Part shown: piece by piece, positions 25,961 through 34,762 of the stretch
How the letters are laid out: each line of letters opens with the position of its first letter
Numbering within the stretch: the first letter of the stretch is position 1
Assembly (NCBI RefSeq): GCF_001467955.1
Contig: NZ_LNYR01000012.1
Location: 419,207-466,318 of the forward strand
Direction of reading: 5' to 3'
Length of the DNA: 47,112 bases
DNA from: Legionella quateirensis
GTDB taxonomy: Bacteria > Pseudomonadota > Gammaproteobacteria > Legionellales > Legionellaceae
Made by a program: the position numbers and the translations under genes
The notes under the pieces: model-generated
The model's database searches: none
Told to the model about the DNA's origin: nothing
What the model saw: the letters and a program-made list of their open reading frames with translations, nothing else

Positions 25961-26761
25961 TTAGCGTAACAGCCCCACAATCCAGGGAGGATTATTACCT
26001 AATAGAGTTATTGGATCTAAACCTAGGGAACTGATTCTATCCCATTCCAGCCCCAGATATCCTGACTCGTCCTTTATTGCCCGATCATTACTCGTTCCAC
26101 TTACCTGATAACAATTATCAAAAGGGCCGTAAGTATACGAACTGCAAATCACACCACTTAACTCCATCTCATTCCCCATTTTGCTGTACCACTCATCAAC
26201 AAGCAGCGGTCCCGCTGGGTTTAAAGCCGGATCAAGTATATAGATTGAGCCCATATAGTTTACAGCTGTTGAAACATGATACCACCAACTGACATAACCA
26301 TCAGGAGAATATGTTGTTTGGAGAATCAAATCACCAAAAGCAAAAATTTTGGCTGGTTTAATCAAATTCTCCTGTTCAAGTTTAATAATAGAAAGTGCAG
26401 CCCGCGCAAAACAGCCGTCATCAGGATAAAGCCAACTGATTCTTCGTTCAAACTCAGGTTTATCATCAGTGAAAAGAAACCGTGTATCACGAACTACCTT
26501 AAATAAAGTCATCATTTCATCATATGCAACTACTGTCGGAACCAGGCTGAAATCCATCTGCTTGATGGGAACTTTTTTTCCAATAGGCGTATCTCTGGCT
26601 ATTAATGAATTGCTCAGAACTGCAGGAACGCTCGCCTGTACCCTTTTTAATGCCTGAGCGAATGGTTCATGTGGTGAACGTTTGGATGAGATATTCGGCT
26701 CGGAGGCTGCTGAAAAAACTAGAAACGGGAATAGCATTAACAAAGAAACTATTAATCTCAT
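25961..26761 (-). CDS. Secreted protein-glutaminase-like enzyme (protein deamidase candidate)
   Basis: A 266-aa protein with a signal peptide (1-18, ending VFSA) and a propeptide-like region to about 90. The C-terminal half has the order and spacing of the Chryseobacterium protein-glutaminase fold: PDDGCFARAALSI (Cys117), WWYHVSTAV (His162) and IYILDPALNP (Asp177). This is a Cys-His-Asp triad like that of transglutaminases. Such enzymes deamidate Gln side chains in proteins. The stop is followed by a MITE and then the M64 peptidase, both secreted from the same strand. AGGAG lies 6 nt before the ATG. The family call rests on the triad motifs; a target protein is unknown. Confidence 0.8.
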   Translation of the reverse strand: MRLIVSLLMLFPFLVFSAASEPNISSKRSPHEPFAQALKRVQASVPAVLSNSLIARDTPIGKKVPIKQMDFSLVPTVVAYDEMMTLFKVVRDTRFLFTDDKPEFERRISWLYPDDGCFARAALSIIKLEQENLIKPAKIFAFGDLILQTTYSPDGYVSWWYHVSTAVNYMGSIYILDPALNPAGPLLVDEWYSKMGNEMELSGVICSSYTYGPFDNCYQVSGTSNDRAIKDESGYLGLEWDRISSLGLDPITLLGNNPPWIVGLLR

Positions 26762-27037
26762 AACAACTCCTATTCATAGTATGATATTGAAGAACGATGA
26801 CTTCAACATCCAGATCATCCTTGATCTTCTTAATAATTAACATGAAACATAATAAAAAACTAGCGAGAGTGTAACAAAGGACAGTGTATTAAGGCTATTC
26901 AATATCCCAATAGTTAATTTATAAATAGTACTGCATGCGGGTATCAAAGAACTGCTCGGTCCGAATATTTTTTTATTTAACTAGAGATTTTTATGCCATC
27001 TCATGTAAAATTGTGCATTAATTTTGGGGGTAATAAA

Positions 27038-27532
27038 ATGTCAACTATTCTTGTTAGTATACTCATGGGCTCCAAGTCAGATTGGACGATCATGGAAGAA
27101 ACCAGTCGCATGTTAGATCAATTAAATATACCACATGAGGCACGTGCCCTGTCTGCTCACAGAACACCAGATGCACTCTTTGAATACATCAAATCCGCAG
27201 AATCTCGTGGAGTCGAAGTATTTATAGCCGCAGCAGGCGGAGCGGCTCATTTACCCGGCGTAGTTGCTGCAAAAACCATACTCCCGGTTCTTGGAGTCCC
27301 CATGCCATCATCAACGTTTACTAATGGAATGGATGCATTACTGTCTATAGTTCAAATGCCAGCTGGAATACCTGTTGGTACTCTTGCGGTAGGAAAAGCA
27401 GGGGCAATTAACGCAGCACTTCTTGCGGCGCGCTTTCTCGGAAATAAATATCCTGAATACCAATTGGCGATTAAAAATTATCTGGAACAACAGGCCAAGA
27501 ATGTATTGGAACACTCTAGATTAAAAGGATAA
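27038..27532 (+). CDS. purE: N5-carboxyaminoimidazole ribonucleotide mutase
   Basis: Converts N5-CAIR to CAIR in de novo purine synthesis. The 164-aa protein carries the PurE signatures ILMGSKSDW near 8-16, LSAHRTPD near 42, [14 protein letters not shown] near 67-80 and [16 protein letters not shown] near 107-122. The sequence is of the class I type that normally works with PurK, which is not in this window. The ATG at 27038 has GGGGG about 8 nt upstream and matches the family N-terminus; the ATG at 26993 would add 15 unrelated residues. It is transcribed toward purN. Confidence 0.95.
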   Translation: MSTILVSILMGSKSDWTIMEETSRMLDQLNIPHEARALSAHRTPDALFEYIKSAESRGVEVFIAAAGGAAHLPGVVAAKTILPVLGVPMPSSTFTNGMDALLSIVQMPAGIPVGTLAVGKAGAINAALLAARFLGNKYPEYQLAIKNYLEQQAKNVLEHSRLKG

Positions 27533-27539
27533 AGAATAA

Positions 27540-27576
27540 GGTGGTATTGACAACGGATTAGTTTATTACCAACTTC
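27540..27576. mobile_element. Degenerate left half of the MITE-like element
   Basis: GTGGTATTGACAACGGATTAGTTTATTACCAAC resembles the left ends at 13593 and 25872 (GTGTTGACAATTC.. TTTATTCCCAAC) with several changes, and no right end follows. It lies 8 bp after the purE stop. Confidence 0.4.
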
Positions 27577-27585
27577 CTGTATGTC

Positions 27586-27624
27586 TTTTATGGTTTCTCA
27601 GCTTAAATCTGAGAAACCATAAAA
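27586..27624. terminator. Strong hairpin after purE, bidirectional terminator candidate
   Basis: A perfect 16-bp stem, 27586-27601 with 27609-27624 (TTTTATGGTTTCTCAG and its complement), around a 7-nt loop CTTAAAT. It sits between the convergent purE and purN genes. The T/A runs lie inside the stem base and no long U tract follows, so efficiency is uncertain. Confidence 0.6.
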
Positions 27625-27657
27625 CACTATAAAGACGTTGTCTAAAAATATATTATT

Positions 27658-27820
27658 AGGGTGAGTTGACAATTCACCAAGATACTCGCAACGTCCCGCG
27701 ACTTGTTCGCGGGATCAAGGGATTCAGAATCATTAACGAACATAATGTCTTCATCACGATCGAAATGGACCCCGCGAACAAGTCGCGGTACGTCGAAATT
27801 GGAATTGTCAACACCCCCTA
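27658..27820. mobile_element. MITE-like element, long form (about 160 bp)
   Basis: TGAGTTGACAATTC (27662-27675) and GAATTGTCAACACC (27802-27815) are the ends. Inside, CCGCGACTTGTTCGCGG and CCGCGAACAAGTCGCGG form a second inverted pair around the CGAACATAATGT core shared with 10473-10592. It ends 12 bp before the purN stop codon. Confidence 0.85.
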
Positions 27821-27831
27821 AATAGATTCAA

Positions 27832-28404
27832 TTATTGAGTTGCAATCTTTTGGATGGCTTCTACCAAAGCGATACCCTCTAAATGTTGCACTTTCTCCTT
27901 CAAAGATTGCGGCGTATCATTTTCGAATACAGGACATTTTTTTTGGAGAAGAATAGGTCCTTCATCAACATCCTTGGTAACATAATGAATAGTACATCCT
28001 GTTTCACGGGCACCGGCTTGAAGGACGGCTTGGTGTACCTCCAAATCCATTTTTCCAGCAAACGCGGGCAATAGTGATGGATGAACATTGATTACTTTGT
28101 TGTTCCAAAGTGTTACAAATTCTTCGGATAAAATGCGCATATAACCGATTAAAACGACAAAATCCACCTGATGTTGCTGCAATATACGACTAATCTGCAT
28201 GTCGTATTGCACTCTGCTCAAACCTTCGGGACTTAAATACTCTGTATGAAGACCATTATGTTGAGCACGTTCAAGGATAAGAGCTTTCGGTTTATTGCTG
28301 ACGACTACTTCAATAGCCGCAAGCAGTTTATGTTCATTAATTGCATCAATAATGGGTAACAGATTAGTGCCTCTCGTGGAACCCAATATACCTAATCGAA
28401 TCAT
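27832..28404 (-). CDS. purN: Phosphoribosylglycinamide formyltransferase
   Basis: Transfers the formyl group of 10-formyl-THF to GAR (third step of purine synthesis). The 190-aa protein has the catalytic set Asn106 and His108 in VINVHPSLLPAF and the Asp in YVTKDVDEGPIL (D145). The N-terminal phosphate loop reads GSTRGTNL, slightly different from the common GSGSNL. Its start overlaps the purD stop by 4 nt (ATGA), so it is the last gene of the purF-purD-purN unit. Confidence 0.95.
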   Translation of the reverse strand: MIRLGILGSTRGTNLLPIIDAINEHKLLAAIEVVVSNKPKALILERAQHNGLHTEYLSPEGLSRVQYDMQISRILQQHQVDFVVLIGYMRILSEEFVTLWNNKVINVHPSLLPAFAGKMDLEVHQAVLQAGARETGCTIHYVTKDVDEGPILLQKKCPVFENDTPQSLKEKVQHLEGIALVEAIQKIATQ

Positions 28405-29717
28405 AATGAACGCAACTTACACATAGCTTCGATGCGCTTATTAATTAAGGAGCTGGTTCCAATGTCCTTGCGATGAAATAATGGACCTTTGATTTGTGAC
28501 AACTCCTGTTCCGCTATTTGTTCGGCTGCAGGGATACTATTCGCCACTCCTACATAAGCTGCTGTTCGAGAGCCAGTCGCATAAAGCAGTCCTTTCTCTT
28601 CATTAACTCCTGCTAAATATAAATAATGGCCATCAACAACCGATGTAATATCAATTTCAACATGACGGAGTGGGTGATCTGGATAACCTTCAGGTACCGC
28701 ATATTTACATACAGTAGCTTTTTGAGAAAACTGAACCTGTTCCGATTGCAAGGATCCCTTAATCATAGCACCACACAAATCAACAAAATCAGATTCCAGT
28801 ATACTCAGCACATTAAGTGATTCAGGATCGCCAAATCGTGCATTAAATTCAATTACTGAAACACCAGTAGCTGTTGCGATAAAGCCACCATATATTATTC
28901 CTATATATTTTTCTTTGATTTCTGTCATTAATGAACTTACAACACTCTGAATTATTTTAAACGCTTGTTCTACATCAGAATGACTCAGGAAGGGTAATTT
29001 GTGGTCTGCTGCAGTATAGCTCCCCATTCCCCCAGTATTAGGACCTTTATCTTCTTCAAATGCCCGTTTATTATCTTGAATTAGAGGCATAGGAATTAAT
29101 GAAGTGCCGTCAGAAAAGCACATAAAAGAAAATTCCTGCCCTATCAATTTTTCTTCAATAACCAGGGTTTGTCCTTGAGCAAAAATTTCGCTGCAAAAAA
29201 CAAGTGCCTCTGCAAAGGAATGAAGATGATCCCCAGCAACCTTGACACCCTTCCCTGCCATTAAGCCATTCGCTTTAACGACATAGTTATCCTCACCCAA
29301 CTCTGCTAAAAACTCGGAAATTCCTTCATGATTTAAAAAGACTTTATACCTGGGTAAACCAGAAATTTGATATTTTTTCATTAAATCTCTGGTAAACCCT
29401 TTACTGCTCTCTATCTGCGCCAATGCTTTTTTAGGTCCAACGACAGGAATGCCCGAATCCCATAAAATATCAGCTAAACCCTGTTCTAATGGTGCCTCAG
29501 GACCAATAATTGCAAAATCAATCCGCCATTGAATTGCTTGATCCGTGATAGGTTCAATATCAGTAATATCACCCACCCAAAACCCCTGAGAAAGCTCTTG
29601 TATGCCGGGATTATAGGAAGTACCACAACAAAATATGGAAGGCTTATGCTTTGATATACTCAATGCCTTTGCGATGGCGTGCTCACGTGCACCAGAACCA
29701 ATAATAAGAATATTCAC
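28401..29717 (-). CDS. purD: Phosphoribosylamine-glycine ligase
   Basis: ATP-dependent GAR synthetase, an ATP-grasp enzyme of 438 aa (typical about 425-430). Visible features are MNILIIGSGAREHAIA at the N-terminus, YVVKANGLMAGKGV near 143-156, GPNTGGMGSYTA near 228-239, and EFNARFGDPE near 289-298 with Mg ligands. It starts with GTG, whose first base is the last base of the purF stop codon, and ends with a 4-nt overlap into purN. This means tight translational coupling. Confidence 0.97.
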   Translation of the reverse strand: MNILIIGSGAREHAIAKALSISKHKPSIFCCGTSYNPGIQELSQGFWVGDITDIEPITDQAIQWRIDFAIIGPEAPLEQGLADILWDSGIPVVGPKKALAQIESSKGFTRDLMKKYQISGLPRYKVFLNHEGISEFLAELGEDNYVVKANGLMAGKGVKVAGDHLHSFAEALVFCSEIFAQGQTLVIEEKLIGQEFSFMCFSDGTSLIPMPLIQDNKRAFEEDKGPNTGGMGSYTAADHKLPFLSHSDVEQAFKIIQSVVSSLMTEIKEKYIGIIYGGFIATATGVSVIEFNARFGDPESLNVLSILESDFVDLCGAMIKGSLQSEQVQFSQKATVCKYAVPEGYPDHPLRHVEIDITSVVDGHYLYLAGVNEEKGLLYATGSRTAAYVGVANSIPAAEQIAEQELSQIKGPLFHRKDIGTSSLINKRIEAMCKLRSL

Positions 29718-31216
29718 TACGATATTTCTCCTATTTCAGCCTCAATGCCATTTTCCTTAATTCTCTTTTTTTCAAGCGATTTTATTTTATCTTCGGTAAT
29801 TTTCCCACAAATGTAATTGCCATCCATGCACGCCATACAAGGACGGCTCATTTGGTGCATACCCCGTCGAGTAACCGCTTCTATAAGATCATCCTGACTT
29901 TGATACAATAATTTATCAACGCCCAAAAACGTTTTGATTTCTTCTTCGCTTTTATGAGCTGCAATCAATTTCTTACGTGAGGGTATATCAATGCCGTAAA
30001 AGCAGGGATTTTTTATTGGTGGGCAAGTCGATACAAAATAAATTTCCAAAGCGCCAAATTCACGGATCATTTTGACAATTTCACGCGAAGTAGTTCCCCG
30101 TACGATACTGTCATCTACGATTAAAACTTTCTTTTTATTAATTTCAGTTTTTTGTGGTGTTAATTTATAACGTACCTGCCGAGAACGAGACTCTTGATTT
30201 GGCATGATAAACGTTCGGCCAATAAAAGGATTTTTATATAAACCTTCTGAATATCGAATCCCCAGCTCATTAGCAAAGGCCAGAGCGGCAGTATTTGCAG
30301 TTGACGGAGCCGGGATTACAACATCAGGAATTGAATCAGGATAGGTCTCTTTCCAACTTTTCGCCAAATTTTGTCCCATGCGTAATCGTGCCCGATAGAC
30401 ACTGACATCATCAAGAGTAGAATCAGGTCTGGCAAAATAGACGTATTCAAAAATACAAGGAGTGAATTTCTTATCGGTCAGTACTCTGCGGTACAATTGT
30501 CCCTGGTTATTTACATAGGCCACTTCACCGGCTTTAATATCCCCTTTAGGTTCAAAACCCAAAGCATAAAAGGAAGTTGTTTCTGACGCAAAAATATAGT
30601 CTTTAGTACCATCTTGCCGTACTCGTTCCCCCCATACCAAGGGACGAATCCCATGAGGATCCCTGAAAGCGACTAATCCCTTCCCTATCACTAAACTGAC
30701 TACTGAATAAGATCCTTCCGCACGCTCATAGATTGTGTTTACGGCATTGCATAATAGGTTGAAAAACTGTTCCTCATCATTATCTGAGTAGGAGCCTACT
30801 GCCAAATTGTCTGCTAAAAGTAATAATAATGCTTCTGAGTCCAAACTTGAATTCAAGTGACGGTGTTGTTTGCCACAAATATCATCAACCAGCTCTTGGT
30901 AATTAACCAGATTCCCATTATGTGCCAAAGCGATGCCTCTGGGACTCCCTATCCATAATGGCTGTATATCCGCTTCACTGTAACCACCAGCAGTAGGATA
31001 TCTGGCATGCGCGATGCCGACATTTCCTTTCAGGCGATGAAGATCCTCCAAAAAAATAGATTCTCTGACCAATCCCAAACCATGCTTAGGGTAAAATCTA
31101 TCATCGCAGGTCAAGATGCCACACGCATCCTGTCCTCTATGCTGGAGATGAATAAGACTATCGTAAAGTTCAGCAGCAACGGGTTCATGACTGTAAATAC
31201 CAACTATTCCACACAT
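29717..31216 (-). CDS. purF: Amidophosphoribosyltransferase
   Basis: First committed step of purine synthesis: PRPP plus glutamine to phosphoribosylamine. The 499-aa form starts MCGIVGIYSHEP, so Cys2 becomes the N-terminal Ntn nucleophile; the longer reading from 31243 would bury it and is rejected. LQHRGQDACGI and the PRPP loop KKVLIVDDSIVRGTTS (about residues 357-372) are present. GAGGG lies about 10 nt upstream. It opens the purF-purD-purN unit, separated from purC by 282 bp holding an inverted repeat. Confidence 0.97.
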   Translation of the reverse strand: MCGIVGIYSHEPVAAELYDSLIHLQHRGQDACGILTCDDRFYPKHGLGLVRESIFLEDLHRLKGNVGIAHARYPTAGGYSEADIQPLWIGSPRGIALAHNGNLVNYQELVDDICGKQHRHLNSSLDSEALLLLLADNLAVGSYSDNDEEQFFNLLCNAVNTIYERAEGSYSVVSLVIGKGLVAFRDPHGIRPLVWGERVRQDGTKDYIFASETTSFYALGFEPKGDIKAGEVAYVNNQGQLYRRVLTDKKFTPCIFEYVYFARPDSTLDDVSVYRARLRMGQNLAKSWKETYPDSIPDVVIPAPSTANTAALAFANELGIRYSEGLYKNPFIGRTFIMPNQESRSRQVRYKLTPQKTEINKKKVLIVDDSIVRGTTSREIVKMIREFGALEIYFVSTCPPIKNPCFYGIDIPSRKKLIAAHKSEEEIKTFLGVDKLLYQSQDDLIEAVTRRGMHQMSRPCMACMDGNYICGKITEDKIKSLEKKRIKENGIEAEIGEIS

Positions 31217-31294
31217 AAGTCTTTTTCCCTCAGATAGAAACATCCAGCTTGATATTGATGAGCAGTCGTATCACTGTCATTAAGTTAAACCTTA

Positions 31295-31383
31295 GTAGCC
31301 CGTATTAGCGAAGCGTAATACGGGGAAACAATGGAGTTTGTTGCCATTTCGATCCCGTATTACGCTTCGCTAATACGGGCTAC
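31295..31383. repeat. Paired palindrome with 30-bp perfect inverted arms between purC and purF
   Basis: Arms 31295-31324 and 31354-31383 are exact reverse complements with a 29-bp spacer. Each arm is itself palindromic (CCCGTATTA, GCGAAGCG, TAATACGGG). The position between purC and purF means it could terminate or attenuate transcription of the downstream purF-purD-purN genes. I see nothing else in this gap. Confidence 0.92.
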
Positions 31384-31498
31384 GAAAAGAGTCAATCTAG
31401 TCTCATGCACATTCGGAATAATTAAGAATATTGTTCCTAAGTTAGCGTTCAGCTGACACCCTGCTGTTCACGTCAACAACCGTTCAATGTCAAGAATA

Positions 31499-32488
31499 CT
31501 AACTCAGCCACTGCTCAATATTGTTAAAAATTCTCTGTTGCATCGGTCCAGGAGTTTTTTCGTATTCAAACGCCTCTTGAGTAATCATTTCATAAAGCTG
31601 AATGTAGCGCTCAGCCAAAGTAACAATTAATTTTTTGGGAGCTTTGGGCAATTCTTTATCATTATAAGGATCGCAATGCTCAACAAACCATAATCGCAGA
31701 AATTCTTTATCTATATTTTCAGGTTCCTTTCCAGCATCAAATCGCTCTCTATAACTGGAAGACAACCAGTAACGACTTGAATCAGGAGTATGAATTTCAT
31801 CGACCAGAACAATATTGCCGTCCTGATCACGACCAAATTCATATTTGGTATCAACCAGAATCAGCCCATGCTGAGCAGCGACTTCCATTCCATGTTGAAA
31901 TAGTTTCAATGCATAAGAACTGGCTTCATCCCAATCGGCTTGAGTCATCCAGCCTTCTGAAACGATTTCTTTTGGACTTATTGGACGATCATGTTCCGTT
32001 TCTTTAGTCGTTGGGGTCAGAATGGGTACAGGTAATTTTTGATTTTTCTGTAATCCTTCTGGAAAAGACAAACCACAATACGCGCGGACTCCTTTTTGGT
32101 ATTGAGTCCACAAAGAAGTACTTGTTGTACCAGAAATAAATCCCCTTACTACAAATTCAATAGGAAAAACTTTACATTTTTTGGCAATTACCACATTGGG
32201 ATCTGGAACAGCGATTAAATGATTTGGAACAATTGATTGAGTATTTTTAAACCACCAGACAGAAGTTAAATTTAATACTTGGCCTTTATAAGGTACTGAA
32301 GCCAGTAATCGATCAAATGCACTTTGTCGGTCAGTAGTTACAAGAATTAATTTATCCCCCAAGTCATAAGTATCACGAACTTTTCCTTTATATTTTGTAC
32401 CAAAAGTAAAATCCGTTTCGGTTAAACAATAGGGCATTGCAGCAGTTATAGCATTTTTATCAGGAGTTTTCATATTCATAGCAGTCAT
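31499..32488 (-). CDS. purC: Phosphoribosylaminoimidazole-succinocarboxamide (SAICAR) synthase, long type
   Basis: Joins CAIR and aspartate. At about 329 aa it is the long form (yeast Ade1-like, about 300 aa) and not the roughly 237-aa E. coli type. Motifs: KYKGKVRDTYDLGDKLILVTTDRQSAFD split across 34-60 (KGKVRD, TDRQSAFD), EFVVRGFISGT near 112-122, and LVDEIHTPDSSRYW near 223-236. The start is uncertain: GTG at 32494 and ATGs at 32488, 32479 and 32473 are all in frame and all overlap the purQS 3' end. I use the outermost ATG. Translation is coupled to purQS. Confidence 0.95.
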   Translation of the reverse strand: MTAMNMKTPDKNAITAAMPYCLTETDFTFGTKYKGKVRDTYDLGDKLILVTTDRQSAFDRLLASVPYKGQVLNLTSVWWFKNTQSIVPNHLIAVPDPNVVIAKKCKVFPIEFVVRGFISGTTSTSLWTQYQKGVRAYCGLSFPEGLQKNQKLPVPILTPTTKETEHDRPISPKEIVSEGWMTQADWDEASSYALKLFQHGMEVAAQHGLILVDTKYEFGRDQDGNIVLVDEIHTPDSSRYWLSSSYRERFDAGKEPENIDKEFLRLWFVEHCDPYNDKELPKAPKKLIVTLAERYIQLYEMITQEAFEYEKTPGPMQQRIFNNIEQWLS

Positions 32489-33719
32489 GGGCACATGGAT
32501 TAAAGATAATATTTGAATTGAATATCAATTCCTTAAGGTCGGCAATCTTATCGTGTTCACTTTCAAAAAGCCACAAAATACCGTGCTGTATCTCTTCTAT
32601 ACCATCAAGGGAAAAATGATCCAAAAGCATTTGTTTTTTTTGCTGTCCGAATAGATCATCTTTAGGCTTAACTAAAAGAGCGAGATTGGAATCTCTGGAT
32701 ACCTGTTCAGGTTCAACCAGGTATTCTTTACGCACATTATATAAAACTCCAGTTTGCTTTATCTGTTCTAAAAGTTCTGATGATTGACAATTAATCTGCC
32801 AATGAACAATCCTGCTGACTCGCACTGGCAGGCCTGATTGTCTTAAGGTATTTTGTACAGTTAACGCATGATTATCGGTAATAATATAGCGTACCAACAG
32901 TTCATATCCTGGCTGTTCTTTTGGGTATGTACGTACTGGTATTGATTCTGGTATATAAGACAACTCACTAGGAATAAATTCTTTACGATCCAGTATGTAC
33001 TCTTTCATCGATAAAAAAATAGCATCTCCAGCTGATGTTCGTTCGGGATGAGGCATCATGGCCATTACGTTCCCGGACTTATTCATCACTGCTGCTGTAT
33101 TAAATACTGAACCATTGGGATTAACGGGAAAGTTATCAATAATATTTCCCTTTTCATCACAATACTGAAATACATTCAGTCCTTCATCCACAATTTCCAG
33201 TGCCAGTTGTTCTGGAATTACAAATCGACCTTCAGCATGGGCTATCGGTACGGATAATATAGACTGTTCTGTTAAATGCCGTGTAAACGCATTGCTTCGT
33301 GACTGAGTGGTTGGACGCATATGGATCCAGGTATTATAGAAACCGGTTCCCAGTATCTTTCCATCAAGAATACGTCGATTTTCTGTAAGAGCTATACCTG
33401 GTTGTTTATTTTTTAATCCAGGTACCATTCCTGTTTCAACTAATATCTGAGCGCCATTACAAATTCCCAATACAGGTTTACCCAGCTCACTCTGTTTTCG
33501 AATTTCCTTCATTACAGGATCCAGAGCGGCTATGATTCCTGCTCGGGAGCGGTCTTCATAAGAAAAGCCCCCCACTATCACATATCCATCCATCTCTCGC
33601 AAATTGGTATGTGATTCATTCCACAAAAATTCAATGGGTATCATTCCTGCTCGCTTCACGGCAAGCATGGTTTCCCGTTCGCAATTCGATCCAGGAAATT
33701 GAACTATCGCAATCTTCAT
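32460..33719 (-). CDS. purQ: FGAM synthase glutaminase subunit PurQ fused to a PurS-like C-terminal region
   Basis: Residues 1-245 are a complete PurQ class I amidotransferase that supplies ammonia to PurL: nucleophile Cys87 in LGICNGAQ, and His224 and Glu226 in PHPER. Stand-alone PurQ is 220-270 aa, so about 150 extra residues follow. They read as two PurS-like units: 270-336 (YELLVRYIITDNHALTVQNT onward) and about 360-417, ending NIIFNPCAHDCYEYE, like the end of Bacillus PurS (NPVIEDYEFE type). PurS is the small bridging subunit of the PurLQS complex. No separate purS gene is present. The gene lies between purM (1-nt overlap) and purC (overlap of about 30 nt). PurQ is certain; the PurS reading is by pattern. 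Confidence 0.9.
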   Translation of the reverse strand: MKIAIVQFPGSNCERETMLAVKRAGMIPIEFLWNESHTNLREMDGYVIVGGFSYEDRSRAGIIAALDPVMKEIRKQSELGKPVLGICNGAQILVETGMVPGLKNKQPGIALTENRRILDGKILGTGFYNTWIHMRPTTQSRSNAFTRHLTEQSILSVPIAHAEGRFVIPEQLALEIVDEGLNVFQYCDEKGNIIDNFPVNPNGSVFNTAAVMNKSGNVMAMMPHPERTSAGDAIFLSMKEYILDRKEFIPSELSYIPESIPVRTYPKEQPGYELLVRYIITDNHALTVQNTLRQSGLPVRVSRIVHWQINCQSSELLEQIKQTGVLYNVRKEYLVEPEQVSRDSNLALLVKPKDDLFGQQKKQMLLDHFSLDGIEEIQHGILWLFESEHDKIADLKELIFNSNIIFNPCAHDCYEYENS

Positions 33720-34762
33720 TAGATTAATCTCACAGCAGAAGTACCGGATACAACTTTACCTATCTCGAATAGTGAGAAATCAGTATGCGTTTTTAATACG
33801 ACATGCATTTCATCAACAACATCCGGGGCTACTATCATTACCAGACCAACCCCCATATTAAAAGTTCGATACAATTCATGATCATCCAGATGCCCCAAAG
33901 ATTTTAATACATTAAAAACAGGTAATACCGGGCATTTATTTTTCTGAATTTCTACCGCGCAGTGAGCAGGCAAAATCCTGGGGATATTCTCTAATACGCC
34001 ACCACCACTAATATGAGCCATCCCTTTGATGTTGATTTTTTGGTTTAACATATGAAGGACAGGCTTAGTATAATTGATATGAGGTGCTAATAATGCTTCA
34101 CCAACCGTCTGAGCCAACTCAGGTATTTTAGAGTCAACAGTATATCCACCTAAATCAAAAAATAATTTCCGTGCAAGAGAGTACCCATTGGTATGCAATC
34201 CACTGGATGAAAATGCCATTACTACATCACCGGGTACAATATCAGTACCAAGAACAGCGGATTCTTTTTCAACAACGCCAGTGATAATGCCAACCAAATC
34301 ATGCTCACCTTTTAAATAAGTGTCTGGCATTTCTGCAGTTTCGCCACCAACCAGAGAGATCTCATTGTCAAGACATGCTTTAGTCATGCCAATAATTATT
34401 TCTTCGATATTTTCCGGCTTCAAGCGATCTGTTGCTATATAGTCCAAAAGAGTTAAAGGTTTAGCACCAAGCACAATGATGTCATTTGTAGTAGCACTTA
34501 CCAAATCAATGCCAATAGTATCAAATTTTTGCATCATTCGAGCTACAATCATTTTGGTGCCAACACCATCTATGCTTTGGACCATGATGGGATGCTTGTA
34601 ATGCTCCATCAATGGTTTTAAATCATACATAGCCCCGAAGCTGCCAATACCTGTTAAAACCTGTGGTGAAAAAGTCTTCTCTACATTACGTTTGATTCGT
34701 CTTACAGCCTCATTACCTGCTTCAATATCGACACCAGCAGTTTTATAATTGATAGTAGTCAT
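33719..34762 (-). CDS. purM: Phosphoribosylformylglycinamidine cyclo-ligase (AIR synthetase)
   Basis: Closes the imidazole ring of FGAM to give AIR. The 347-aa protein has the usual length and motifs: YKTAGVDIEAGNEAV at the start, MVQSIDGVGTKMIVA near 60-74, DLVSATTNDIIVLGAKPL near 86-103, LVGGETAEMPDTY and SSSGLHTNGYSLAR. It overlaps the stop codons of its neighbours by one base on each side (TAATG), directly downstream of purL. Confidence 0.97.
   Translation of the reverse strand: MTTINYKTAGVDIEAGNEAVRRIKRNVEKTFSPQVLTGIGSFGAMYDLKPLMEHYKHPIMVQSIDGVGTKMIVARMMQKFDTIGIDLVSATTNDIIVLGAKPLTLLDYIATDRLKPENIEEIIIGMTKACLDNEISLVGGETAEMPDTYLKGEHDLVGIITGVVEKESAVLGTDIVPGDVVMAFSSSGLHTNGYSLARKLFFDLGGYTVDSKIPELAQTVGEALLAPHINYTKPVLHMLNQKINIKGMAHISGGGVLENIPRILPAHCAVEIQKNKCPVLPVFNVLKSLGHLDDHELYRTFNMGVGLVMIVAPDVVDEMHVVLKTHTDFSLFEIGKVVSGTSAVRLI

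Noticed and set aside
22704..26761. Genomic island or prophage
   Set aside because: There is no integrase, tRNA end or phage gene; the accessory genes are interspersed with ordinary ones and MITEs.
26993..27037. 15-residue N-terminal extension of PurE
   Set aside because: The family N-terminus and a G-rich ribosome-binding site both point to the ATG at 27038.
31217..31243. Longer start of PurF
   Set aside because: The mature enzyme needs Cys right after the initiator Met; the internal ATG gives MCGIVGI.
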